From contig OZ241979.1 of the NCBI GenBank assembly GCA_965204235.1, positions 2,046,001 to 2,110,000 on the forward strand: DNA of 64,000 nt. Reading direction: 5' to 3'. How positions within the stretch are numbered: position 1 is the stretch's first letter; every line of letters begins with the position of its first letter. The notes below the pieces were generated by a model. The model was not told where the DNA came from. It did not search any database and saw nothing but the letters and a program-made list of their open reading frames with translations. The translations under genes and the position numbers were made by a program. This document shows positions 26,466-36,996 of the stretch, piece after piece. Source of the DNA: JAJDTQ01 sp965204235 (GTDB lineage: Bacteria > Desulfobacterota > Binatia > UBA9968 > JAJDTQ01).

Positions 26466-26780
26466 ATGAGCGAGTACGAGCAAGGCCCGGACCGCGACGT
26501 CGTCGTCGAAACCGAGAAGAAGATCGAGCGGCCGTCCCTGTTCAAGGTGTTGCTGCACAACGACGACTACACCACCAAGGAGTTCGTGGTCCAGATACTG
26601 GAGTACGTATTCCACAAGGACAACACGGAGGCCGTGCAGATCATGCTGCACGTGCACCGGACCGGTATCGGCGTAGCCGGGGTGTACACCTACGAGGTGG
26701 CGGAGACCAAGGTCAAGACCGTGGAAGGCCTGGCGCGCCAGTACGAGTTTCCGCTCAAGTGCAGCATCGAAGAGGAGTGA
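26466..26780 (+). CDS. clpS: ATP-dependent Clp protease adaptor ClpS
   Basis: This 104-residue adaptor delivers N-degron substrates to ClpAP. The core LFKVLLHNDDYTTKEFVVQI, followed by VHRTGIGVAGVYTYEVAETK, contains the conserved N-degron pocket and the ClpA-binding surface. A flexible charged N terminus of about 25 residues precedes it. It ends one base before the clpA start, so the pair is translationally coupled. Confidence 0.96.
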   Translation: MSEYEQGPDRDVVVETEKKIERPSLFKVLLHNDDYTTKEFVVQILEYVFHKDNTEAVQIMLHVHRTGIGVAGVYTYEVAETKVKTVEGLARQYEFPLKCSIEEE

Positions 26781-26781
26781 C

Positions 26782-29025
<2,244 letters not shown>

Positions 29026-29107
29026 GGATCGTTCCTCCCTTGTCGGTCCTCGAACCCTGTCGCCCCTTTCCCTCCTACCCTACCCACACGAAAGCCGTAA
29101 GAGCCAC

Positions 29108-29153
29108 TCTGAACGATTGTCTCCGTTCGTCCTGAGCGTAGCGAAGCGAAGAA
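29108..29153. repeat. REP-A copy with adjacent ACCCACACGAAAGCC motif
   Basis: A forward REP-A unit with the arm CTGAACGATTGTC, cut short after GCGAAGCGAAG. Immediately before it (29082-29105) is the motif CCCACACGAAAGCCGTAAG that accompanies several other repeats in the window. Confidence 0.8.
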
Positions 29154-29175
29154 GTTCCGACCGGTCAGGGTTTCC

Positions 29176-29568
29176 TCAAAGGAACGGGTTGACCACCGTC
29201 AAGCCTGCGATGCGCCGGCCGGCCTGCAGGTCTTCCGTCAGCAGAATGTCGCATCCGGCTTCGAGCGCCGAGGCGACGATCAGCGAGTCATGGAAGCTGA
29301 AGCCGTTGGATCGGGCAAGGGAGACAGCGTCGGTGTGGGTCGAGACGTCGATGGGACGAACGGGGTCCAACGCGGTCCGCACGTCGGCGACGGCCTCCGC
29401 GATCACGTCCCAATCCAGACGGAACTTTCGGTGAAGGACCGCGGTGAACTCGTTGAGGACCTGCACGCTGATGACGCCTCCCGCGAGGATCAACCGTCGC
29501 GCAACCTCGCCTTTGGCTCCGGGGCCTTGGGCATAGACCAGCACGTTGGTGTCGAGGAACGCGCTCAT
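29176..29568 (-). CDS. vapC: VapC-type PIN-domain toxin
   Basis: The 130 residues begin MSAFLDTNVLVYAQGP, which provides the first catalytic Asp. ISVQVLNEFTAVLHRKF supplies the Glu and SLIVASALEAGCDILLTEDL the C-terminal acidic pair. It ends GLTVVNPFL, typical of VapC. It is predicted to be a Mg-dependent RNA endonuclease. The ATG overlaps the stop of the AbrB-type antitoxin gene (ATGA). A diverged copy of its 3' end lies 2.4 kb to the right (31556-31608). Confidence 0.92.
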   Translation of the reverse strand: MSAFLDTNVLVYAQGPGAKGEVARRLILAGGVISVQVLNEFTAVLHRKFRLDWDVIAEAVADVRTALDPVRPIDVSTHTDAVSLARSNGFSFHDSLIVASALEAGCDILLTEDLQAGRRIAGLTVVNPFL

Positions 29569-29795
29569 CGGACGTTGGCTTCATCCCGGTTGAACACGTA
29601 GCCTTCGGGCATTGGCCAAGCCCGCTCCCGCATCCGCTCCACCGCCAACCTCCGACGCTCGTCCTTTGCCACGACGACCCGCTTCGACGTGGCGGACACC
29701 AACTCCAACTCGTCGCCGGGCTTCAGGCCGAGATCCTCAGCCAATGCCTTGGGCAGTCGGATGGCCAAGCTGTTCCCCCATTTCGAGACTCGCAT
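29565..29795 (-). CDS. vapB: AbrB/MazE-type antitoxin
   Basis: The 76 residues start MRVSKWGNSLAIRLPKALAE, the swapped-hairpin AbrB DNA-binding fold, with DLGLKPGDELELVSATSKRV after it. The tail (RERAWPMPEGYVFNRDEANV) would wrap the toxin. ATG 29795 is chosen because the frame upstream is AT-rich and unconserved. The pair is expected to repress its own promoter, and TATACTC-type half-repeats just upstream (29790-29825) are candidate operator elements. Confidence 0.88.
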   Translation of the reverse strand: MRVSKWGNSLAIRLPKALAEDLGLKPGDELELVSATSKRVVVAKDERRRLAVERMRERAWPMPEGYVFNRDEANVR

Positions 29796-30065
29796 AATAT
29801 ACTCTATGAGCAAGATATACTCCACCATATCCCACAAAATTTGAAATGGCAAGGGTACCCCAGGCCTGCTAAACTCTTGGCCTCCTGGCGCCGGATGGCA
29901 GGTCAGGACACAATCCGGTCCCGATAGATACGGAGCATATCGACCTTTTGCCGTAGGAAACTCCGATCAAATGGTTGTCCCAGGTTTACACTCGGAAATC
30001 GCAAGAACTCCATTTTGGTCATTTCATATTGAATAAGTTTACTCATTTGGTATTATCTGAATCCA
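29796..30065. promoter_or_regulatory. AT-rich divergent promoter region
   Basis: This segment between vapB and the DUF4143-type ATPase is clearly richer in A+T than its surroundings. It contains AATATACTCTATGAGCAAGA and GAGCAAGATATACTCC, an imperfect inverted arrangement (29797-29823), next to the antitoxin start. It likely holds the divergent promoters and the VapB operator. Confidence 0.45.
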
Positions 30066-31451
30066 GTGGCCGCTTCCGACCCCCGCTTTGCACCTCACAA
30101 CCTTCATCTCGAAGATGCGGAGCTGTTTCGCACCATGGATCCGCAGCTTCGGGAGTTGCGTCGTCTGCCCGTCGCGTACCGCTATCCCATCCTCGCCCAT
30201 CTGCCGGCGGATCAGCCGGGGATCTACTCGATTACCGGCGGCCGGAGGGTCGGCAAATCGACGGTGCTCAAGCAGTGGATGTGTGATTTGCTGGACCGGG
30301 GCGTGGACCCGCAACGCATCCTCTACCTGACCGGAGAGCTGATCGATGACCATCACGCCCTCGTTGCGTTGATCACCAGGACCGTTCCGGACCGCTCCCC
30401 CGAACAACCGGCCTACCTGCTCGTGGACGAAGTGACCTACATTCGCGGCTGGGACCGCGGCGTCAAGTTCCTGGCCGATGCGGGTCTGTTGGAAGAAGTA
30501 ATCCTGGTCCTCACCGGCTCCGACTCGGTGGTCATCGGCGAAGCCCGCAGGTTCCTTCCGGGCCGCCGAGGCCGCGCGCCGCGCGTGGACTTCCATCTCT
30601 ACCCGCTGTCTTTCGCGGAGTACCTCGATGTGGCGGGAATCGCCGGCCACGCCTCGGGACGCCCGCTTTCTTCCGAGGCCGCCGCTATCCTGACCGACGC
30701 CCTCCAGCGTTACCTGATGCACGGCGGATACCTGACCGCCATCAACGACATGGCGGCGCACGGACGCATCGAACCCGCCACCTTTGCGGTGTATTGCGAC
30801 TGGATCCGCGGCGACATGGCGAAACGCGGCAAACAGGAGCATTTCCTCAACGAGATCCTTGGCAGTGTGGTCCGGCGTCATGGCAGCCAAGTGACCTGGA
30901 ACAGCTTGGCGCGGGATCTTTCCATCGACCATCCGGCGACGGTGGCTGACTATATCGCGCTCCTTTCCCGGATGGACGTGCTCATCGTGCAGCACGCGCT
31001 GCGGGAAGACCGTCTCGCCGCGGCGCCGAAGAAGGCGCGCAAGGTGGCCTTTACCGATCCCTTCATCTTCCACGCGGTGCGGAGTTGGCTCGATCCGGTG
31101 GAGGACCCCTTCGACACCCAGGTCACGGCGGCGATGGCGGACCCCGAGTGGACAGGAAAGCTGGCCGAGGCCTGTGCCGTAGCGCATCACCATCGCCTGC
31201 ATCCCACGTTCTACATCAAGGGCGACGGCGAAGTGGACATCGCCTACGTCACCCGCGGCGGGTTTCAGCCCGTGGAGGTAAAGTGGACCGGTCAGGTTCG
31301 CTCGACGGACCTGAAACAGGCCCGGAAGTATCCCAACAGCATCATCTGCTCGAAGGCGGCCCTGGCGGACCGCATCCACGGCCTGCCGAACGAGTTGCTG
31401 CCCTTGCACTTGCTGCGTTTGGGCCAGTCGCCCTGCCACGTGACCTGGTAG
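30066..31451 (+). CDS. AAA_14/DUF4143-type ATPase
   Basis: The 461 residues contain a Walker A in SITGGRRVGKSTVLKQWMCD, Walker B in PAYLLVDEVTYIRGWD, and a sensor TGSDS. A winged-helix part follows, and the C-terminal nuclease-like DUF4143 fold is marked by GDGEVDIAYVTRGGFQPVEV (D...E-V-K). This family of about 400-residue ATPases is widespread and often mobile; its role is uncertain, with proposed links to defence or stress. GTG 30066 is the first usable start, with no good ribosome site. Flanking direct repeats of the vapC 3' end suggest that the locus was acquired or rearranged as a unit. Confidence 0.88.
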   Translation: MAASDPRFAPHNLHLEDAELFRTMDPQLRELRRLPVAYRYPILAHLPADQPGIYSITGGRRVGKSTVLKQWMCDLLDRGVDPQRILYLTGELIDDHHALVALITRTVPDRSPEQPAYLLVDEVTYIRGWDRGVKFLADAGLLEEVILVLTGSDSVVIGEARRFLPGRRGRAPRVDFHLYPLSFAEYLDVAGIAGHASGRPLSSEAAAILTDALQRYLMHGGYLTAINDMAAHGRIEPATFAVYCDWIRGDMAKRGKQEHFLNEILGSVVRRHGSQVTWNSLARDLSIDHPATVADYIALLSRMDVLIVQHALREDRLAAAPKKARKVAFTDPFIFHAVRSWLDPVEDPFDTQVTAAMADPEWTGKLAEACAVAHHHRLHPTFYIKGDGEVDIAYVTRGGFQPVEVKWTGQVRSTDLKQARKYPNSIICSKAALADRIHGLPNELLPLHLLRLGQSPCHVTW

Positions 31452-31555
31452 CCGGATGCGAGGGACGGCAGCCTTCCGGGAACGCCGCCATCCCGCCCGC
31501 AAGTGGAAAACGTAACGTCGTAGCGAGAAACGGACTCCAAGCCGAGACGCAACCG

Positions 31556-31608
31556 GGTTCCGACTGGTCGGAGTTCCCTCAGATGAACGGATTGACCACC
31601 GTCAAGCT
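31556..31608 (-). pseudogene. Remnant of a vapC 3' end
   Basis: The stretch GTTCCGACTGGTCGGAGTTC followed by CCTCAGATGAACGGATTGAC matches 29156-29208, the end of vapC plus about 20 bases downstream of its stop. The translated end reads LTVVNPFI. The orientation is the same as the intact copy. No more of the gene remains. It sits in a 488-bp non-coding stretch (31452-31939). Confidence 0.75.
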
Positions 31609-31681
31609 TCAGCCAGAAGGACTGAGGGAAGCCCTGGACAATTCAGCCGGAAGAAGAAACCCCTGAACAACGATCCCGACG

Positions 31682-31776
31682 GAAACCCTGAACAACCATC
31701 CCCGTTCGTCCCGAGCGTAGCGAAGCGAAGAACTCCGTTCATCCTGAGCGTAGCGAAGCGAAGTCGAAGGACGCGT
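31682..31776. repeat. REP-A array (two copies)
   Basis: Two forward units, each with the core GTTCATCCTGAGCGTAGCGA or its variant, the first preceded by ACCCTGAACAACC arms. The right end (GAAGGACGCG) abuts, after five bases, a fragment of the WYL gene. Confidence 0.85.
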
Positions 31777-31780
31777 TCCG

Positions 31781-31817
31781 GTGCTGCGCTTCGATGCGGG
31801 GGCGGCGCGGGGACGCC
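31781..31817 (+). pseudogene. 37-bp fragment of the WYL regulator gene
   Basis: GTGCTGCGCTTCGATGCG and the following GGCGGCGCGGGGACGCC match bases 34940-34976 inside the intact WYL gene. The left boundary is the same base as that of the longer remnant at 38155, and both are joined to a REP-A end. It is too short to code for anything. Confidence 0.75.
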
Positions 31818-31939
31818 ATGTCGGTCAACAGGACGCGAGAAACATCCCCAAGGGCAGGTTCACCGCAATACGTCCGAAATTGACGTACCTGCGTGATACC
31901 CTCCCTCCCTGACCACAACCTACGACCAGGGAGGGAGCC

Positions 31940-34123
31940 ATGCTGACCGCTTATGAACGACGTCTGATCCTCCAGTATCTCGCCAACGCCGCCTCGCGCC
32001 TCCACCACCGTGACCCGGAAGCCAGGGAGATGGTCGGATGGATCACCGAGAACGACCGCCGCACGGCGTCCGGGCGCCGAAGGGGGACGTTGGGGGCGCT
32101 TGGCGGGAAGAAGGAGTGGTCCCGCGCCCTCCCGGCCTCGGCCCGCCTCGATCGCAAGCGCCTGGACCTCGATGACTTCCTGGGTCCCGAGGAACTCAGG
32201 GAACTCGCGGACTGCATGGACGGGCCTACCGGGAAGCAATGGAGCCGCCTCGTGGAGGCGTTGCGGGACATGGGCTCGGCGGCGCGTTCCGCGCGAAGCG
32301 ACGGGACGGCGCAACGGCTCCGGTGTCTCGGAAAGACCATGGGCCTCTCTCGAACCGACCTCGCCATCCTGGAACTCATGCTGCGCTATCATACCCAGCC
32401 GATCATCGAGTCCATGATCGACGGCGTCTTCAAGCACTCTTTCGTCAGGAGGACCCCGTTCAACCTCAAGGGGCACGCGCTGTCCGCTCTCCTTGGGGTA
32501 TCGGCCAACACGGTCCTTGCCCGCCTCCGGGCCGACGCGCCCCTCGTCCGGTCGGGGCTGGTGTGCATCGATGGCGACGACGGCGAGCTCACGCTCGTCA
32601 ACCGGCTGCACCGGCTGGCCACCCTTCCCGGCGGACCCGGGTTCGACGTGAACCGCCTGCTGCTGGGAAAGGCGTCCCCGGGCGAGCTCGAATGGTCGGA
32701 CTTCGACCACTTGGCGCAGGACCGGGACCACGTGGAGAGGTTGCTCGGAGGCGCCCTGGAGACCGGCGCGGCGGGCGTGAACGTGCTCCTGTACGGTCCT
32801 CCGGGGACCGGCAAGACCGAGTTGTGCAAGGTGCTGGCCGAGCGGCTCGGGGTGGACCTCCACAGCGTCGGGGAATCGGACGAAGACGGCGGAGAGCCTA
32901 CCCGCAACGAGAGGCTGCAAGAGCTCCGGCTCGCCCAGCGCCTGACCGCCCGGGGCCGCGGGTCGCTCCTGCTCTTCGACGAGATGGACGACCTGCTTTC
33001 GGACCAGCCCGCGGGTCTGGGGATCTTCGGAGGGTTGTTCCCTTCCGGGTCCCGCGGGGTTCGGGCCGGCGGCGGGTCCAAGGTGTTCCTGAACCGGCTG
33101 CTGGAGGATGCGCCGGCGCCCACCTTGTGGACCATCAACCATGCCCGGGCGGTCACCCCCGCGGTCCTGCGCCGGATGATGTTCGCCCTGGAGCTGCGCC
33201 TGCCGCCGCCCGGGGTCCGGGCGCGGGTCTGGACGCGGCAGCTTGCGCGCCACGGCATCGAGGCGGGGCCGGACGACGCCCTCGCGCTGGCCCGGGAGTT
33301 CGAGACCACCCCCGGGGTGGCGGCCGGAGCCACCGCGGCCGCGCGCCTCGGCGGCGGCGACCTGGCCGCGGTGCGCCGCGGGGTGCGCAGCCTGTCCCGG
33401 GTCCTGTCGTGCGAGAAGCCGCCCCAGGGGACGCCGGCCCGGTACGACCTCGCGCTCATCCAGTCCGACGTCGATCCGGTCGAACTCGCGGACCGTCTCG
33501 CGCGCAGCGGCGAGCGGCGCTTCTCCCTCTGCCTGCAAGGCCCGCCGGGCACGGGAAAGAGCGCCTACGTGCGCTACCTTGCCGAACGCCTGGACCTGGA
33601 GGTCATGCAGAAGCGGGCGTCGGACCTGATGTCGCCGTACGTCGGGGAGAGCGAGCAACGGATCGCCGCGGCGTTCGCGGAGGCGTGCGACACCGGCGCC
33701 TTCCTGGTCTTCGACGAGGCCGACTCGCTGCTCTCCGACCGTCGCTTCGCGGTGAGGAACTGGGAGGTCATCCAGGTGAACGAGATGCTGACCTGGATGG
33801 AGAGCCATCCCCTGCCCTTCGCCTGCACCACCAACTTCGGCGAGCGTCTCGACCGGGCGACGCTGCGGCGTTTCGTGTTCAAGGTGAAACTCGGTTACCT
33901 TGCACCCGACCAGGTGGGGGCGGCGTTCCGGGGCTATTTCGGACTCACTCCCCCCGCGGAGGCCGCGGCCCTCGGCGTCCTGACCCCCGGCGACTTCGCG
34001 GTGGTGCGCCGGAAGGCCGAGGTCTTGGACTGCCTGCGGGAGCCGGAGACCCTCGCCGCCATGCTGCGCGCCGAGTGCGACGCCAAGCCGGACCGCCCCC
34101 GGACCATCGGCTTGCGGCCTTAG
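31940..34123 (+). CDS. Tandem AAA+ ATPase paired with a WYL regulator
   Basis: The 727-residue protein has two AAA+ modules. The first has Walker A GPPGTGKT near 286-293 and Walker B SLLLFDEMDD near 342-351. The second has GPPGTGKS near 534-541 and FLVFDEADSLLSD near 588-600. The second resembles FtsH/ClpX/katanin-type modules in SDLMSPYVGESEQRIAAAF. The N-terminal 230 residues are helical (MLTAYERRLILQYLANAASR) with no known domain. There is no protease or nuclease motif. The start is strongly set by GGGAGGGAGCC before the ATG. The WYL gene begins 70 bp downstream on the same strand. The function is not established; a remodelling ATPase of a defence or stress system is an inference. Confidence 0.85.
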   Translation: MLTAYERRLILQYLANAASRLHHRDPEAREMVGWITENDRRTASGRRRGTLGALGGKKEWSRALPASARLDRKRLDLDDFLGPEELRELADCMDGPTGKQWSRLVEALRDMGSAARSARSDGTAQRLRCLGKTMGLSRTDLAILELMLRYHTQPIIESMIDGVFKHSFVRRTPFNLKGHALSALLGVSANTVLARLRADAPLVRSGLVCIDGDDGELTLVNRLHRLATLPGGPGFDVNRLLLGKASPGELEWSDFDHLAQDRDHVERLLGGALETGAAGVNVLLYGPPGTGKTELCKVLAERLGVDLHSVGESDEDGGEPTRNERLQELRLAQRLTARGRGSLLLFDEMDDLLSDQPAGLGIFGGLFPSGSRGVRAGGGSKVFLNRLLEDAPAPTLWTINHARAVTPAVLRRMMFALELRLPPPGVRARVWTRQLARHGIEAGPDDALALAREFETTPGVAAGATAAARLGGGDLAAVRRGVRSLSRVLSCEKPPQGTPARYDLALIQSDVDPVELADRLARSGERRFSLCLQGPPGTGKSAYVRYLAERLDLEVMQKRASDLMSPYVGESEQRIAAAFAEACDTGAFLVFDEADSLLSDRRFAVRNWEVIQVNEMLTWMESHPLPFACTTNFGERLDRATLRRFVFKVKLGYLAPDQVGAAFRGYFGLTPPAEAAALGVLTPGDFAVVRRKAEVLDCLREPETLAAMLRAECDAKPDRPRTIGLRP

Positions 34124-34192
34124 CGGCAAGCGCCTCCGGGGCGGGACGGCGTCCGCAGGCCGGAACCGCGGGGGACGAAGGAGGACCGCGGG

Positions 34193-35233
34193 ATGCGCTA
34201 CGAACGCCTGAAGGACATCCTGGACTTGGCCGTTCGTCTCCAGGGGGCGCTGGGCGGGTTGACCCTCGACGACATCCAGGCCGAGTTTTCCATCAGCCGG
34301 CGCACGGCCGAGCGCCGGCGCGACGCGGTGGAGGCGGCCTTCGGGCCGCTGGAGACCGTGGACAGGGACGAGAGGAAGCTGTACTGGCGGTTGCGCTCGG
34401 ACGCCTTGCGCCGCCTCGTCTCCGTCTCGGCCAAGGAGTTGGCGGAGGTCGAGACTGCGGCCGCGGCCCTGGACCGGACCGGCTTCGAGGAACGTGCGGC
34501 CCTGCTCCGGGACTTGGCCGCGAAGCTGCGGGCCACGTTGCGCGAAGAAACGAAGGCGCGGGTGGAGTCCGACCTCGAAATGCTCATGCAGGCCGAGGGC
34601 TTGGCCATGCGCCCCGGTCCGAGGCAGCGCCTCGACAGGGACCTGCTCACCCTCATGCGCGAAGCCATCGCCGCCTGCCGGGTGGTCGAGTTCCGCTATC
34701 TCTCCCAATCGACGAGGCGGCGGAGCTGGCGGCAGGTTCGCCCCGGCGGCCTGCTCTACGGGAACCGCGCGTTCCTGGTGGGGTGGACCGACCAGTCCCG
34801 GGAGCCGCGGCTGTGGCGCCTCGCGAACGTGAGCGAGGCCCGTATCACCGGCGAGGCGTTCGAGCGGGACCCGGCCTTCGATTTGCAGCGCTACGCCGAG
34901 CGTTCGTTCGGCACGTTCCAGGAGAGGCCGGTCAAGGTGGTGCTGCGCTTCGATGCGAGGGCGGCGCGGGACGCCTCGGCGTTCCTCTTCCATCCGGACC
35001 AGACCGTCAAGGAAAAGGAAGACGGTTCGCTGACGGTGCGCTTCGAGGCGGGCGGCCTCGACGAAATGTGCTGGCACCTGTTCACCTGGGGGAAGAGCGT
35101 CACGGTGGAGAAGCCCGCCCGTCTCCGCCGGCGTCTGGCTAGGCTGTGCGCGGCGCTCGCGGCGCATCATGCGGACGCAGCGCGGGAGGGCGGGAGGAGC
35201 CGCAAGGGCGGAGTAGGCCGCAGGCAGGGATGA
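34193..35233 (+). CDS. WYL-domain transcriptional regulator
   Basis: The 346 residues begin with a winged HTH (MRYERLKDILDLAVRLQGAL; DDIQAEFSISRRTAERRRDA), then a helical linker. The WYL domain has VVEFRYLSQSTRRRSWRQVR, LLYGNRAFLVGWTDQS and a WCX-like C-terminal extension (VVLRFDARAARDASAFLFHP). WYL proteins sense nucleic-acid or nucleotide ligands and frequently regulate defence genes. A GAAGGAGGA site precedes the ATG. It follows the AAA+ gene closely and is likely co-transcribed with it. Its 3' third is duplicated in degenerate form at 38155-38420, and 37 bp of it at 31781. Confidence 0.9.
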   Translation: MRYERLKDILDLAVRLQGALGGLTLDDIQAEFSISRRTAERRRDAVEAAFGPLETVDRDERKLYWRLRSDALRRLVSVSAKELAEVETAAAALDRTGFEERAALLRDLAAKLRATLREETKARVESDLEMLMQAEGLAMRPGPRQRLDRDLLTLMREAIAACRVVEFRYLSQSTRRRSWRQVRPGGLLYGNRAFLVGWTDQSREPRLWRLANVSEARITGEAFERDPAFDLQRYAERSFGTFQERPVKVVLRFDARAARDASAFLFHPDQTVKEKEDGSLTVRFEAGGLDEMCWHLFTWGKSVTVEKPARLRRRLARLCAALAAHHADAAREGGRSRKGGVGRRQG

Positions 35234-35333
35234 TTGGGGCGCGATGCCGGTGGGAAACCGGCCCGATTGGGGGAGAGCATGGGGCTGCGGTTCCGTATCG
35301 AGGCTCTTCCGGCTTTCGTGTGGGCAAGGCAGG

Positions 35334-35396
35334 GAAACTCTCAACAATTGCCCCCGTTCGTCCTGAGCGTAGCATAGCGAAGTCGAAGGACGCGCT
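35334..35396. repeat. REP-A copy beside GGCTTTCGTGTGGGC motif
   Basis: A forward unit with the arm CAACAATTGCCCC at its left, ending GAAGGACGCGCTTTT. The preceding 35305-35328 has the CTCTTCCGGCTTTCGTGTGG motif. It lies between the WYL gene and the phosphatase gene. Confidence 0.8.
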
Positions 35397-35431
35397 TTTG
35401 ATCAGAGGTTCCGTAGGAGGGAGATGGATTC

Positions 35432-35995
35432 ATGTCCACCAGCAAGAACGATCCGTTACGCATCGCCGAGGTTCGGCCACGGCCCGACTGCGGCCGGATT
35501 GGCATCACCCTGTGTCCCGGCAAGCAGCAAGAGGACGCGATAACCGGCCCCACCTGCCGCAACTTGGCCGTCGATCTCGACGTAGTCCGGGACTGGGGCG
35601 CCGTCGTGGTGGTCAGCCTGATTACGGACGACGAACTCAACTTCCTCTCGGTGGGTGATCTCGGCGAAGAGGTCAAGGCGCGCCATATGACGTGGCTGCA
35701 TCTGCCGATTCGGGACGGCCATCCGCCGGGAAACACCTTCGAAAGCGCCTGGAAACGCCATGGCCCCTACGTTCGATCCCTGTTGCGGTCACGCTTCGAC
35801 GTGCTCGTCCATTGCAAGGGGGGTCTCGGCCGCGCCGGCACCGTGGCCGCCCGCCTACTGGTCGAACTCGGCGCTCGTCCGGAAGACGCGATCCGCGAGG
35901 TACGCCGCGTCCGCGGCTGCGGAGCGATCGAAACGGCCGAGCAGGAGCGGCACGTCAAGGGTTGCAGACCGCTGGACGAAGGGGGCCTTCCTTGA
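35432..35995 (+). CDS. CDKN3/dual-specificity-type protein phosphatase
   Basis: The 187 residues have a cysteine-phosphatase P-loop, VHCKGGLGRAGTVAA, with catalytic C128 and R134. An Asp in LPIRDGHPP (D95) is the probable general acid. The N-terminal part (GRIGITLCPGKQ) resembles the cyclin-dependent kinase inhibitor 3 group. It would dephosphorylate Ser/Thr/Tyr or a small phosphorylated ligand in the cytoplasm. A GGAGGGAGA site stands before the ATG. The stop overlaps the next start (TTGA), so it is translationally coupled to the ADP-ribosylglycohydrolase, and the pair probably acts on the same modified target. Confidence 0.88.
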   Translation: MSTSKNDPLRIAEVRPRPDCGRIGITLCPGKQQEDAITGPTCRNLAVDLDVVRDWGAVVVVSLITDDELNFLSVGDLGEEVKARHMTWLHLPIRDGHPPGNTFESAWKRHGPYVRSLLRSRFDVLVHCKGGLGRAGTVAARLLVELGARPEDAIREVRRVRGCGAIETAEQERHVKGCRPLDEGGLP

Positions 35996-36927
35996 ACGTA
36001 GAGAGCATCCGGGATCGTGCGTCGGGCGCTTTCATCGGCCTAGCCGTGGGCGACGCGGTGGGAACGACGCTCGAGTTCGAGCGCCGCGATGCGCGTCCAC
36101 TGCTTACGGACATGGTGGGCGGCGGTCCCTTCGACTTGAAACCCGGACAATGGACCGACGATACGTCCATGGCCCTCGCCATGGCAGAAAGCCTGGTTTT
36201 CGCATCGTCCGAATCCCTCGACGCCAGAGACCTGATGGACCGCTTCATCGCTTGGCGAAACGAAAAGGACTATTGCTGCACGGGAAGCCTCTTCGACATC
36301 GGAAACACCGTCAGGGCGGCGCTCGTTCGTTATCTGAAGGACAACGACCCGTTCGCCGGCAGCACCGATCCAGAGACGGCAGGCAACGGCTCGCTGATGC
36401 GCCTCGCCCCGGTCGCGCTTCGTTTCTGGAACGACCGCTTGGCACTGGACCGGGCGGCCGCGGAACAGTCCCGCACAACCCACGCCGCGGAGGAAGCGGT
36501 GGACGCCTGCCGCGCGTTTGCGGAGATGCTCGCGGACGCCATCGGGGGCCAGCCGCGCGACCGAGTTCTCCGACCGGGACGATGTTTCAAAGGCGCTGAC
36601 AGTATCGCCGACATCCTCGCCGGTAGCTGGCGCGGAAAACGCCGGGACGACGTCCAGTCGAGCGGCTACGTCGTCCACACCCTCGAAGCGGCGATCTGGT
36701 CGGTCGCACGAACGCGCAACTTCCGCGACGCCGTGTTGCTCGCGGCCAATCTCGCCGACGACGCCGATACCACCGCGGCCGTCACCGGACAACTCGCAGG
36801 CGCGCTCTACGGCTTGAGCGGCATTCCCCGTGAGTGGGTCAACCGTCTCGCGTGGCGGGAAAGGCTTCTGAGAGCAGCGGAACGACTTCTGGCCAAGAAC
36901 CGTTTGACAGGGCGCGGTCAGCCATGA
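35992..36927 (+). CDS. ADP-ribosylglycohydrolase family protein
   Basis: The 311-residue DraG/ARH-type hydrolase removes ADP-ribose from proteins, nucleic acids or small molecules. All metal-site motifs are present: GLAVGDAVGTTLEF, GQWTDDTSMALAMAES (T-D-D), NGSLMRLAP and LADDADTTAAVTGQLAGA (D-x-D-T). TTG 35992 overlaps the phosphatase stop and yields LNVESIRDRASGAFIGLAVG. The length is normal. It is soluble. No ADP-ribosyltransferase is seen in the window, so the substrate may be made elsewhere or by an invader. Confidence 0.92.
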   Translation: MNVESIRDRASGAFIGLAVGDAVGTTLEFERRDARPLLTDMVGGGPFDLKPGQWTDDTSMALAMAESLVFASSESLDARDLMDRFIAWRNEKDYCCTGSLFDIGNTVRAALVRYLKDNDPFAGSTDPETAGNGSLMRLAPVALRFWNDRLALDRAAAEQSRTTHAAEEAVDACRAFAEMLADAIGGQPRDRVLRPGRCFKGADSIADILAGSWRGKRRDDVQSSGYVVHTLEAAIWSVARTRNFRDAVLLAANLADDADTTAAVTGQLAGALYGLSGIPREWVNRLAWRERLLRAAERLLAKNRLTGRGQP

Positions 36928-36996
36928 AAAGCCCTGGTTACACACTCTCAACCGGGGATTATTTCATAGCTATCTGGCATCGTAAGGAGAAGCGAA

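Noticed and set aside
31739..35347. A 1202-codon minus-strand open frame opposite the AAA+ and WYL genes
   Set aside because: It is a composition shadow of the plus-strand genes, runs through repeats at both ends and has no recognisable motif.
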